From: Herbaspirillum sp. GW103 | GTDB lineage: Bacteria > Pseudomonadota > Gammaproteobacteria > Burkholderiales > Burkholderiaceae_D | DNA length: 64,000 bases | Direction: 5' to 3' | Assembly (NCBI RefSeq): GCF_000261365.1 | Contig: NZ_AJVC01000003.1 | Coordinates: 992,001-1,056,000 of the forward strand | Part shown: piece after piece, positions 50,379-58,965 of the stretch | Position numbering within the stretch: the stretch's first letter is position 1 | Layout: every line of letters begins with the position of its first letter | Position numbers and translations under genes: made by a program | Notes under the pieces: model-generated | What the model was told of the DNA's origin: nothing | Databases searched by the model: none | The model's input: the letters and a program-made list of their open reading frames with translations, nothing else

Positions 50379-51203
50379 ATGCAAGACATGCCCAATGCGA
50401 TCTACCAGCTTCACCAGGGCAGCTCGCCGCTGCTCATTTCCATGCCACACGTCGGTACGCTGCTACCGGAGGAACTGCGGTCCTCCTACAGCCCGGTCGG
50501 CTTGCAGGTCGACGATACCGATTGGCACATCGCCGAACTCTATGACTTTGCGGCCGATCTTGGGGCGTCGGTAATTCGTCCTTTTCATTCACGTTACGTG
50601 ATCGATCTCAACCGGCCGGCGGACGGACAGAGCCTGTACCCGGGGCAGAACACCACCGGATTGTGTCCGCTGACGACCTTCGACAATCTGCCGCTCTACC
50701 GTGATGGCTGCGAGCCCGATGCCACCGAGATCGCACGGCGCCTGCAACGCTACTGGCATCCCTATCACGCCGCCCTGCAGGCCGAGCTGGCACGGTTGAA
50801 GTCACTGCACGGTTACGCGCTGCTGTGGGACGCCCATTCGATCCGTTCGGTGATTCCGCACCTGTTTGACGGCGAGCTGCCGGTCTTCAATTTCGGCACG
50901 GCCAGCGGCGCCGCCTGCGCCCCCGGCGTGGGCGAGGACTTGCTGGCGCTGGCGCAGCAACTGGCACCGCATAGTCCGGCGGTGCTCAATGGCCGTTTCA
51001 AGGGCGGCTACATCACCCGGCATTACGGACAACCGGCACAGCAGGTGTACGCCATCCAGCTGGAGCTGGCCCAGCGCAGCTACATGCAGGAACAGTCGCC
51101 CTACGCCCTGCAGGCCGCGCTGGCAGAGCAGGTCAGGCCGGTGCTGGCGCAACTGGTGAGGCGCTTCATGGCGTTTCGACCCGCCGCGGCCGGCGCCATT
51201 TGA
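50379..51203 (+). CDS. hutG: N-formylglutamate deformylase
   Basis: Enzyme of 274 residues that splits N-formyl-L-glutamate into glutamate and formate, the last step of the five-step histidine route. Family marks: LLISMPHVGTLLPEEL, DDTDWHIAELYDFAADLGAS, SRYVIDLNRPADGQSLYPGQ and LLWDAHSIRSVIPHLFDGEL with the metal-binding His. It follows hutF by nine bases with GAGGAAG as ribosome site. hutH, hutU and hutI are not in this window and are likely in another cluster. Confidence 0.94.
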   Translation: MQDMPNAIYQLHQGSSPLLISMPHVGTLLPEELRSSYSPVGLQVDDTDWHIAELYDFAADLGASVIRPFHSRYVIDLNRPADGQSLYPGQNTTGLCPLTTFDNLPLYRDGCEPDATEIARRLQRYWHPYHAALQAELARLKSLHGYALLWDAHSIRSVIPHLFDGELPVFNFGTASGAACAPGVGEDLLALAQQLAPHSPAVLNGRFKGGYITRHYGQPAQQVYAIQLELAQRSYMQEQSPYALQAALAEQVRPVLAQLVRRFMAFRPAAAGAI

Positions 51204-51336
51204 TCCAGCGCAAAGGCAGGGCGGCTGTGACGCTGCAGCCGGTACGGCTTGATACATGTCAAATCCGTCCATGCAGGTGAGGCTTAGTATGCAGTCATAC
51301 CAAGTCAACGCATTCCAGTCACCTGCTGAGGTCATC

Positions 51337-51774
51337 ATGTTCAAGAACATCCTGTTGGCAACCGATGGTTCCCGTCTATGCAACGAGTCCGTGAAGGCTG
51401 CCATCGCGCTGGCCAAGAGCTGCGGCAGCACTCTGGTCGGCTTGTCGGTGGCAGGCAACCTGCGGGCCCTGTCGATTCCCGAAGTCAGCGTCGGCGTGGA
51501 TGTGGCGCGTACCGATGAGGCCGGGCGTGAACGCGCAATGGCCAGCGTCGAGATGATCACCGCGATGGCCCGTAAAGAAGGCGTGCCCTGCACCGTGCAG
51601 GTGGCACAGGGCGGACGTCCCTACGAAGAAATCATGCGCGTAGCCGAGCGCGAGCATTGTGATGCCATCATCATGGCCTCCAAGGCGCGTTCCACACTGG
51701 GGCGGCTGCTGCTGGGCAGCCAGACGCAGAAGCTGCTGGCACACAGCAAGGTTCCCGTGCTGGTGTATCGCTGA
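51337..51774 (+). CDS. Universal stress protein (UspA family), altered nucleotide loop
   Basis: Protein of 145 residues, one Usp domain: FKNILLATDGSRLCNESVKA at the start and the end LLGSQTQKLLAHSKVPVLVYR. The usual ATP-binding loop is G-x2-G-x9-G-S/T. Here it reads ASKARSTLGRLLLGS: the last GS is kept, but the first two Gly positions are Ala, so ATP binding may be weakened. The start MFKNIL is the family start; the earlier in-frame codons are not. A strong terminator follows 110 bases downstream. Confidence 0.88.
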   Translation: MFKNILLATDGSRLCNESVKAAIALAKSCGSTLVGLSVAGNLRALSIPEVSVGVDVARTDEAGRERAMASVEMITAMARKEGVPCTVQVAQGGRPYEEIMRVAEREHCDAIIMASKARSTLGRLLLGSQTQKLLAHSKVPVLVYR

Positions 51775-51883
51775 TTGGTATCGCTGATTGCCGAAAAGAT
51801 GAGGAGATGAAGAGATGCGCATGAAATGCGTGCGCATCGGACGGTTCAAGATACCGTCATGAAGGTTTGTGGTGTGGAGGGTC

Positions 51884-51920
51884 GGGCCGTTCCTGTGGAG
51901 AGGGACGGCCCATTTTTTTT
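51884..51920 (+). terminator. Rho-independent terminator of the universal stress protein gene
   Basis: GGGCCGTTCC pairs with GGGACGGCCC (one G-T pair) over an 8-base loop, followed by eight T. It lies between the stress protein and nhaA and shows that nhaA has its own promoter. Confidence 0.92.
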
Positions 51921-52018
51921 GTCCGCGCATGGCCAGCCTTCGGCCGAAAGATTGGAGAAAAGCCGCCGCCTTTGTTACAGTCAGGCCTTGTTTTGATGAC
52001 GACAACAAGGAGCCCGCA

Positions 52019-53206
52019 TTGACCCCATCCCCTCACCAGCACCAAGGCGGCAACGCCTTTGCCCGATTCTTCGCCCATGAAGCCGCTGGCGGCATCGTTC
52101 TGGGCATCGCGGCCGTACTGGCCCTGATCATCAGCAACAGCGGCTGGCGAGACACCTACGAGGCTTTCACCCGCATCCCGGGCACGGTCGACATCGGCGG
52201 CCTGGTGGTCCTTTCCAAGCCCTTGCTGCTGTGGGTCAACGATCTGTGGATGGCGGTTTTCTTCTTCCTGGTCGGGCTGGAAATCAAGCGTGAATTCGTC
52301 GAGGGCGAACTGGCCTCGCGCAAGCAGGCCATCCTGCCAGCGGCGGCGGCCCTGGGCGGCATGCTGGTGCCGGCCGGCATCTATGCCCTCATCAACCTGG
52401 GCGACCCGGTGGCCCTGCGCGGCTGGGCCATTCCGGCGGCCACCGACATCGCCTTTGCCATCGGCATCGTGATGTTGCTGGGTTCGCGCGTGCCGACCTC
52501 GCTCAAGGTCTTCCTCACGGCCGTGGCCATCATTGATGACCTGGGCGCCATTGTGGTCATCGCGCTCTTCTATACCGACCATCTCTCGCTGGGCATGCTG
52601 GCCGGTGCCGGAGTCGGGACGCTGATGCTGCTGCTGCTCAATCGCAGCGGTGTGCGGCGCGCCGATATCTACATCGTCGTCGGGCTGGTGATCTGGGTGT
52701 GCGTGCTCAAGTCCGGCATTCACGCCACCCTGGCCGGTGTGGTCACCGCGCTGGCCATCCCCATGCGCGATGCCGACGACCAGCCGCTGGCAGGCGCCCT
52801 GGAGCATGGCCTGCATCCCTGGGTGGCCTTCCTGGTGCTGCCCATGTTTGCCTTCGCCAATGCCGGCGTGTCCTTGCAGGGCATGTCGCTGGGCAGTCTG
52901 TTCGAACCGATTCCGCTGGGCATCGCCGGCGGGCTGGTGCTGGGCAAGACCATCGGCGTGTTCGGTGCGGCCTGGCTGATGATCCGCAGCGGACTGGCGG
53001 CCGCGCCTGCCGGCGCCAGCACCCGACAGTTCGTGGGCGTCTGCGTGCTCTGCGGCATCGGCTTCACCATGAGCCTCTTCATCGGCGGCCTGGCCTTCCA
53101 GGGATTGAGCCCGGACTTCGAAGCCAAGCTCAAACTGGGCGTACTGGGCGGCTCCATCCTGGCCGGAATGCTGGGAACCCTGGTGCTGTGGCGCAAGGAG
53201 ATATAA
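52019..53206 (+). CDS. nhaA: Na+/H+ antiporter NhaA
   Basis: Antiporter of 395 residues that exports Na+ in exchange for protons. The essential Asp pair sits in AVAIIDDLGAIVVIALFY near residue 172, and the discontinuous helix region has AIPAATDIAFAIGIVMLLG. The last helices and KLGVLGGSILAGM also fit. I use the TTG at the left end, because AAGGAG is 8 bases before it and the protein length then fits the family; the frame is open further upstream but runs through the preceding terminator. Stand-alone gene. Confidence 0.93.
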   Translation: MTPSPHQHQGGNAFARFFAHEAAGGIVLGIAAVLALIISNSGWRDTYEAFTRIPGTVDIGGLVVLSKPLLLWVNDLWMAVFFFLVGLEIKREFVEGELASRKQAILPAAAALGGMLVPAGIYALINLGDPVALRGWAIPAATDIAFAIGIVMLLGSRVPTSLKVFLTAVAIIDDLGAIVVIALFYTDHLSLGMLAGAGVGTLMLLLLNRSGVRRADIYIVVGLVIWVCVLKSGIHATLAGVVTALAIPMRDADDQPLAGALEHGLHPWVAFLVLPMFAFANAGVSLQGMSLGSLFEPIPLGIAGGLVLGKTIGVFGAAWLMIRSGLAAAPAGASTRQFVGVCVLCGIGFTMSLFIGGLAFQGLSPDFEAKLKLGVLGGSILAGMLGTLVLWRKEI

Positions 53207-53706
53207 GCGGCGTGAACATCTCGGTGCGTCTCTTTTTCCTCGTATCCACTTGGCGCGATGTCCTACATAAACATCATAAATACGCTTACGAGACGCACCA
53301 AGTCGCTATTTGGCGACGATTTACCGACTTTTTGTTTTGCAATGCAAAAAATTATATAAAAAATAAGTTATTGCACACCATTAGTGCGATTCCACCCGGA
53401 AACGGGCCTCTCGCGGGCTTTCGCTTCCACATGACGAAGTGAATCCCTACGACAACGAAATGCGCACTATGAGCTCGGCCATGAATTGCTGCTGCGCAGA
53501 ACAAGCCCTTGTTTACATCAGCTTTTGGCAGTAGCAAGATACTTGCACGGGCCTGTAGCGGCGCGGCGTGGAAGGGCGCTGACGCTGATACTACTGACAA
53601 CAGCGCCCGCAGCAAGCCGGGGATATTGTCGTTTCGACATTTTCACCCCTTGGGACGATAAGCCGGGCGAATAACAGTCCGGCCATCAAAAGCAGAGGAG
53701 ACAAGC
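53207..53706. other. Long AT-rich upstream region with palindromes and a hairpin
   Basis: No protein gene of normal size. It contains TTTTGCAATGCAAAA at 53335-53349, a perfect 15-bp palindrome next to a very AT-rich stretch (ATTATATAAAAAATAAG), and a hairpin GGGCGCTG/CAGCGCCC at 53574-53608. The length and structure suggest a regulated promoter and a structured leader for the short membrane protein that follows. No known riboswitch class was recognised. Confidence 0.5.
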
Positions 53707-53832
53707 ATGAAACTGATGGAATTGCTCATGAGCTACGGTAGCCAGGCACTGGTGTGGTACGCGATGTACGTGGTCGTGGGCAGCTGCGCCTTTGGTGCCT
53801 ACGTCTGGCGCCGTACGCATTTCGGTCACTGA
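53707..53832 (+). CDS. 41-residue single-pass membrane protein, unknown
   Basis: The short frame starts MKLMELLMSYGSQALVWYAM and continues YVVVGSCAFGAYVWRRTHFGH. It forms one hydrophobic helix of about 20 residues with a positively charged C-terminal tail, typical of bacterial small membrane proteins. The ribosome site AGAGGAG is at ideal spacing, and codon use is like neighbouring genes. It has a structured leader of about 500 bases and strong hairpins behind it. It does not match CydX, KdpF or other small subunits that I know. Confidence 0.65.
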   Translation: MKLMELLMSYGSQALVWYAMYVVVGSCAFGAYVWRRTHFGH

Positions 53833-54024
53833 TCCTCTCACCATCATCCTGACGCAGACTGGCCTTGTGGCCGGTGCTGCGTGTTCGAGGCAAGCCGGGG
53901 AGTCCGTACCAGTACTGGCCTGAAGCATGCCGTTTTCCATCCTGCGCAAGGGCGTGGACATGGGAACGGTGCCGTGCTGGTGACCTGCGCGCTTGGTCGT
54001 TTCACTACCGCATTTTCTTCTCGC

Positions 54025-54062
54025 AACGGCGGGGAGCGTCCGCTCGGCGCTCCCCGCCGTTT
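54025..54062 (+). terminator. Strong hairpin, probable rho-independent terminator
   Basis: A perfect 14-bp stem (AACGGCGGGGAGCG with its complement) over a 9-base loop. Only three T follow directly, then TTGTCGTT. It lies 190 bases after the 41-residue protein. Confidence 0.65.
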
Positions 54063-54118
54063 GTCGTTCCGGTGCCGGTGCCGGTCTGCCGAATCCTTCC
54101 TTACGCGTTCATCCGAGA

Positions 54119-54149
54119 TGAAAAAAAAGCTGCACCGCAGCTTTATTTT
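54119..54149. terminator. Rho-independent terminator before the ribose operon
   Basis: AAAGCTGC pairs with GCAGCTTT over a 3-base loop, with an A8 run on the left and TTTATTTT on the right; it can work in both directions and isolates the ribose operon from upstream transcription. Confidence 0.8.
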
Positions 54150-54177
54150 CTGATTTTGCGGTGCTATTCTCCAATCC

Positions 54178-54193
54178 GCGCAAACGTTTGCGC
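54178..54193. promoter_or_regulatory. RbsR operator (LacI-type palindrome)
   Basis: GCGCAAACGTTTGCGC is a perfect 16-bp palindrome with the central CG step and AAACGTTT core typical of LacI-family operators. It lies 58 bp before rbsB, and the operon encodes its own LacI-type regulator. Confidence 0.88.
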
Positions 54194-54251
54194 ACCGATA
54201 ACGGCGTCTATCTTCTAGGAAACGCCGGCAACATCAATACTGGAGACCCAG

Positions 54252-55196
54252 ATGAACAAATTCACCCGCCGCCATTTCGCCATCGCCGCTCTGGCCTGTG
54301 CAGTCCTCCCCGGCGCCGCCATGGCGCAGACCCCGGCCAAGCCCAAGGTGGCGCTGGTCATGAAGTCGCTGGCCAACGAGTTCTTCCTCAACATGGAGAA
54401 CGGCGCCCGCGAATACCAGAAGGCCAATGCCAGCAAGTTCGACCTGATCGCCAATGGCATCAAGGACGAACAGGACACTGCCAACCAGATCAAGATCGTC
54501 GAGCAGATGATCGTCTCCAAGGTCAATGCCCTGGTGATCGCGCCGGCTGACTCCAAGGCTCTGGTGCCGGTGGTCAAGAAGGCCATCGACGCCGGCATCA
54601 TCGTGGTCAACATCGACAACAAGCTGGACGACGCCGCCCTGAAGGAAAAGGGCATCACCGTGCCGTTCGTGGGCCCCGACAACCGCAAGGGCGCCAAGCT
54701 GGCCGGCGACTACCTGGGCAAGAAGCTGCAGAAGGGTGACAAGGTTGCCATCATCGAAGGCGTCTCCACCACCTTCAACGCACAGCAGCGCACCCTGGGC
54801 TTCCAGGATGCCATGAAGGATGTCGGCGCCAACGTGGTCACGGTGCAGTCCGGCCAGTGGGAAATCGACCAGGGCAACAAGGTCGCTGCCTCGATCCTGA
54901 ACGCCCATCCGGACATCAAGGCCATCCTGGCCGGCAATGACAACATGGCGCTGGGCGCCGTGGCCGCCATCCGCGCCGCCGGCAAGACCGGCAAGGTGCT
55001 GCTGGTGGGCTACGACAACATCAACGCCATCAAGCCGATGTTGAAGGATGGCCGCGTGCTGGCCACCGTCGACCAGTTCGCCCAGCAGCAAGCCGTCTTC
55101 GGCATCGAGACCGCCCTCAAGGCGATCGCCGAGAAGAAGCCGCAAAGCGCCCTGGGTGGCGTGGTCGAGACCAAGGTCTCGCTGGTCACCAAGTAA
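54252..55196 (+). CDS. rbsB: D-ribose ABC transporter substrate-binding protein
   Basis: Periplasmic protein of 314 residues. A signal peptide covers 1-25 (HFAIAALACAVLPGAAMAQ). The mature part fits RbsB: VALVMKSLANEFFLNMENGA, MIVSKVNALVIAPADSKAL, GPDNRKGAKLAGDYLG and ILAGNDNMALGAVAAIRAAG. It binds ribose for import and, in some bacteria, presents it to a chemoreceptor; a chemoreceptor gene lies right behind the operon. First gene of rbsBACRKD, directly under the LacI-type operator. GGAG precedes the ATG. Confidence 0.93.
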   Translation: MNKFTRRHFAIAALACAVLPGAAMAQTPAKPKVALVMKSLANEFFLNMENGAREYQKANASKFDLIANGIKDEQDTANQIKIVEQMIVSKVNALVIAPADSKALVPVVKKAIDAGIIVVNIDNKLDDAALKEKGITVPFVGPDNRKGAKLAGDYLGKKLQKGDKVAIIEGVSTTFNAQQRTLGFQDAMKDVGANVVTVQSGQWEIDQGNKVAASILNAHPDIKAILAGNDNMALGAVAAIRAAGKTGKVLLVGYDNINAIKPMLKDGRVLATVDQFAQQQAVFGIETALKAIAEKKPQSALGGVVETKVSLVTK

Positions 55197-55287
55197 CACC
55201 GACGCCTCGCGCGTCTTCCTTGCAAGGTGCCTGCGCCCGTGACCGGGCGCAGGGCTTTGCCTCTCCCTCCTTGTGCGCTACAGAACC

Positions 55288-56856
55288 ATGCAGCCCAACG
55301 ACTCCCCCTCCCAAGGCTCGCCCCTGCTGACATTGTCCGGCATCGGCAAGCGCTACGCCGCACCGGTGCTCGATGGCATCGACCTGGATCTGCATCCGGG
55401 CCAGGTGCTGGCACTGACCGGCGAAAACGGCGCCGGCAAGAGTACGCTCTCCAAGATCATCTGCGGTCTGGTCGATGCCAGCGCCGGTCGCATGACGCTG
55501 GACGGTCTGCCCTATGAACCGGTCTCGCGCACTCAGGCTGAATCCCTCGGCATCCGCATGGTGATGCAGGAACTGAACCTGATTCCCACGCTGTCGATTG
55601 CCGAAAACCTGTTTCTGGAAAAATTGCCGCGTCGTTTCGGCTGGATCGACCGCAAGAAGCTGGCCGAGTCCGCCCGCGCCCAGATGGAAGTGGTGGGACT
55701 GGGCGAGCTGGACCCCTGGACCCCGGTCGGTGATCTGGGCCTGGGCCATCAACAGATGGTCGAGATCGCGCGCAACCTGATTGGCAGCTGTCGCTGCCTG
55801 ATCCTGGACGAACCCACGGCCATGCTGACCAACCGCGAGGTGGAACTGCTGTTCTCCCGCATCGAGCGACTGCGCGCCGAAGGTGTGGCCATCATCTACA
55901 TTTCGCACCGACTGGAAGAGTTGAAGCGCATCGCCGACCGCATCGTGGTCCTGCGCGATGGCAAGCTGGTCTGCAATGACGACATCGGCCGTTATTCCAC
56001 CGAACAACTGGTGCAACTGATGGCCGGTGAATTGACCAAGGTCGATCTGGATGCCGGACATCGGCGCATCGGCGCCCCTGTGCTGCGTATCCGCGGCCTG
56101 GGTCGCGCCCCCGTCGTGCAGCCGGCCAGCCTGGCGCTGCATGCCGGTGAAGTGCTGGGCATTGCCGGCCTGATCGGTTCCGGTCGCACCGAATTGCTGC
56201 GTCTTATCTTCGGTGCCGATCGTGCCGATCAAGGTGAAATCTTGATCGGCGACAGCCAGCAGCCTGCACGCATTCGCAGTCCCAGGGATGCGGTCAAGGC
56301 TGGCATCGCCATGGTCACCGAGGACCGTAAAGGGCAGGGCCTGCTGCTGCCGCAAGCCATCAGCGTCAATACCTCGCTGGCCAATCTGGGCAGCGTGAGC
56401 CGCGTCGGCATGCTTGATCACGCGAGCGAGAGCAGCGTGGCGCAAGACTATGTGAAGAAACTGCGCATCCGCAGCGGCAGCGTGGCGCAAGCCGCGGGAG
56501 AGCTGTCGGGCGGCAACCAGCAGAAGGTGGTGATCGCCCGCTGGCTGTACCGCGATTGCCCCATCATGCTGTTCGACGAACCCACGCGCGGCATCGACAT
56601 CGGCGCCAAGTCCGATATCTACCGCCTCTTTGCCGAACTGGCCGCACAAGGCAAGGGCCTGCTGGTGGTCTCCAGCGACCTGCGCGAGCTCATGCAGATC
56701 TGTGACCGCATTGCCGTCATGAGCGCTGGCCGCATTGCCGACACCTTCAGTCGCGATGACTGGTCGCAGGAGCGCATTCTTGCGGCTGCCTTCAGTGGTT
56801 ACGTGGGCCGCCAGGAAGCCGTCGCGACGGCGCACGTGGCCGGCAATACCGCCTGA
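55288..56856 (+). CDS. rbsA: Ribose ABC transporter ATP-binding protein
   Basis: Fused double ATPase of 522 residues. The first half is complete: Walker A GENGAGKST near residue 48, signature region LGLGHQQMVEIARNL, Walker B CLILDEPTAML. The second half has the degenerate loop GLIGSGRTELLRLIF (Arg for Lys), normal for RbsA-type proteins, with signature ELSGGNQQKVVIARWL. An in-frame GTG five codons earlier is the alternative start; no strong ribosome site marks either. It follows rbsB by 91 bases. Confidence 0.93.
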   Translation: MQPNDSPSQGSPLLTLSGIGKRYAAPVLDGIDLDLHPGQVLALTGENGAGKSTLSKIICGLVDASAGRMTLDGLPYEPVSRTQAESLGIRMVMQELNLIPTLSIAENLFLEKLPRRFGWIDRKKLAESARAQMEVVGLGELDPWTPVGDLGLGHQQMVEIARNLIGSCRCLILDEPTAMLTNREVELLFSRIERLRAEGVAIIYISHRLEELKRIADRIVVLRDGKLVCNDDIGRYSTEQLVQLMAGELTKVDLDAGHRRIGAPVLRIRGLGRAPVVQPASLALHAGEVLGIAGLIGSGRTELLRLIFGADRADQGEILIGDSQQPARIRSPRDAVKAGIAMVTEDRKGQGLLLPQAISVNTSLANLGSVSRVGMLDHASESSVAQDYVKKLRIRSGSVAQAAGELSGGNQQKVVIARWLYRDCPIMLFDEPTRGIDIGAKSDIYRLFAELAAQGKGLLVVSSDLRELMQICDRIAVMSAGRIADTFSRDDWSQERILAAAFSGYVGRQEAVATAHVAGNTA

Positions 56857-56907
56857 GCGGCCGGCACCCTCGGCCCGACTATCAACTGCCAAGAATCAAC
56901 GAGACAG

Positions 56908-57894
56908 ATGCAAACCTCTTCCTCTACCCCCGCCGTCAGCCGGCAAGCGGCCTATCTGGCCGGTTTCAAGAATTACCTGGGCCTGATCGCAGCGCTCCTG
57001 GCCATGTGCGTGATGTTCGCCTTCCTGAGCGAGAACTTCCTCAGTGCGGCGACCTTCATTACGCTGTCCAATGACATCCCGCCACTGGTGGTCATGTCGG
57101 TGGGCATGACCTTCATCCTCATCATCGGTGGCATCGACCTGTCGGTGGGCTCGGTAATGGCGCTGGCAGCCTCCATGCTGTCCATGGCCATGGTGCGCTG
57201 GGGCTGGCCGTTGTATGCTGCCGCGCCCCTGGGTGTGGTGGTGGCTGCGCTGTGCGGCACGCTCACCGGCATGGTCTCGGTGCACTGGCGCATTCCTTCC
57301 TTCATCGTCTCGCTGGGTGTGCTGGAAATCGCACGCGGCCTGGCCTACCAGGTCACCAATTCGCGCACCGAATACATCGGCAGCGCCGTGGACGTGGTCA
57401 GCTCTCCCATTCTGTTGGGCATGTCGCCGGCCTTCCTGGCGGCCATTGCCATCGTCATCATCGCCCAACTGGTGCTGACCCGCACCGTGCTGGGTCGCTA
57501 CTGGATCGGCATCGGCACCAATGAAGAAGCGGTGCGCCTGTCCGGTGTGAACCCCAATCCCAGCAAGATCCTGGCCTTTGCCCTGATGGGCGCGCTGGCC
57601 GGTATCGCGGCGCTGTTCCAGGTGTCGCGCCTGGAAGCGGCCGATCCCAACGGCGGCGTGGGCATGGAACTGCAGGTGATTGCTGCCGTGGTCATTGGCG
57701 GCACCAGCCTGATGGGCGGTCGTGGTTCGGTGGTCAGCACCTTCATCGGCGTGCTCATCATCTCGGTGCTGGAAGCCGGCCTGGCCCAGGTCGGCGTGAG
57801 CGAACCGATGAAGCGCATCATCACCGGCGCCGTCATCGTGGTGGCCGTGATCCTGGATACCTATCGCCGTCGCGGTCAACGCCACGCACGCTAA
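56908..57894 (+). CDS. rbsC: Ribose ABC transporter permease
   Basis: Inner-membrane permease of 328 residues with eight or more helices. Family marks: VVMSVGMTFILIIGGIDLSV, GSVMALAASMLSM, TVLGRYWIGIGTNEEAVRLS with the ATPase-contact loop, and GGTSLMGGRGSVVSTFIGVL. Forms the homodimeric channel with RbsA at the inner face. It lies 51 bases after rbsA and 11 before rbsR. Confidence 0.93.
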   Translation: MQTSSSTPAVSRQAAYLAGFKNYLGLIAALLAMCVMFAFLSENFLSAATFITLSNDIPPLVVMSVGMTFILIIGGIDLSVGSVMALAASMLSMAMVRWGWPLYAAAPLGVVVAALCGTLTGMVSVHWRIPSFIVSLGVLEIARGLAYQVTNSRTEYIGSAVDVVSSPILLGMSPAFLAAIAIVIIAQLVLTRTVLGRYWIGIGTNEEAVRLSGVNPNPSKILAFALMGALAGIAALFQVSRLEAADPNGGVGMELQVIAAVVIGGTSLMGGRGSVVSTFIGVLIISVLEAGLAQVGVSEPMKRIITGAVIVVAVILDTYRRRGQRHAR

Positions 57895-57905
57895 GCGAAA
57901 CCGCC

Positions 57906-58919
57906 ATGGCCACCATCAAGGATGTCGCCAGGCTGGCCGGGGTGTCCTACACCACGGTTTCGCATGTGCTCAACCAGACGCGCCCGGTCAGCAGCGACGC
58001 CCGCGAGCGCGTACTGGCCGCGGTCAAGGAACTGGACTACGTGCCCAGTGCCCTGGCGCGCTCGCTGCGCAGCAAGGTCACGGGCAGTATCGGCCTGATC
58101 ATTCCCAACAACACCAATCCGTACTTCTCGGAGCTGGCGCGCGGGATCGAAGATCACTGCTACGGGGCCGGCTACAGCGTCATCCTCTGCAATTCCGACG
58201 ATGATCCGGACAAGCAGCGCGACTATCTGCAGGTCTTGCAGACCAAGCGCTGCGATGGACTCATCATCGCCACCCTGAACCAGGCCGACCTCAACCCGAC
58301 CGGCAAGCTGGATATCCCGACGGTACTGCTGGACCGGGCGCCCAAGGAGCTCGATATTGATCTGGTCAGCACCGACAACGCCCTCGGCGGCAGCCTGGCG
58401 GCAAGTCATCTGCTGGAGTTGCAGTGCCGTCACGTGGCCTGCATTGCCGGACCGGATGGCCTGGAACTGTCGGACGAACGGGTGGAAGGTTTCCGCCGGA
58501 CCTTGCAGTCGGGCGGACTGGCGTTGGCCGACAGCGACCTGCTGCATGCGGACTTCAGCGGCATCGGCGGCTATCAGGCGGCCATGCAGCTGCTGCAAGG
58601 CCGTCAGCGCAGTGCACGTCCGGACGCCATCTTCTGCTGCAACGACATGATGGCCATCGGCGTGCTGCGCGCGGCGGGTGAATTGCAGATCGACGTGCCG
58701 GGCGAATTGTCGGTGGTGGGCTTCGACGATATCGAACTGGCCCAGTTCGTCCATCCGCCGCTGACCACGGTGGCACAGAATACCCGCAAGCTGGGCAACC
58801 TGACGGCGCAGTTCCTGCTGGAACGCATCGCCGATCCTGCTCTGCCGGCGCGGCGCGAGACGGTGGCGCCACAGCTCCAGCTGCGCGGCTCGACCGCCCC
58901 ACGTCGGAAAACCCCCTGA
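57906..58919 (+). CDS. rbsR: Ribose operon repressor (LacI family)
   Basis: Repressor of 337 residues. The LacI headpiece is at 1-60: MATIKDVARLAGVSYTTVSH, VLNQTRPVSSDARERVLAAV and the hinge ALARSLRSK. The effector domain follows with IGLIIPNNTNPYFSELARGI and FCCNDMMAIGVLRAAG. It should bind the palindrome before rbsB and leave it when ribose is present. Its place in the middle of the operon means that it is autoregulated. Confidence 0.93.
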   Translation: MATIKDVARLAGVSYTTVSHVLNQTRPVSSDARERVLAAVKELDYVPSALARSLRSKVTGSIGLIIPNNTNPYFSELARGIEDHCYGAGYSVILCNSDDDPDKQRDYLQVLQTKRCDGLIIATLNQADLNPTGKLDIPTVLLDRAPKELDIDLVSTDNALGGSLAASHLLELQCRHVACIAGPDGLELSDERVEGFRRTLQSGGLALADSDLLHADFSGIGGYQAAMQLLQGRQRSARPDAIFCCNDMMAIGVLRAAGELQIDVPGELSVVGFDDIELAQFVHPPLTTVAQNTRKLGNLTAQFLLERIADPALPARRETVAPQLQLRGSTAPRRKTP

Positions 58920-58965
58920 ACACGGCATCACGCAACAGAACACCAGAGAGCACAAGAGAGTACAC

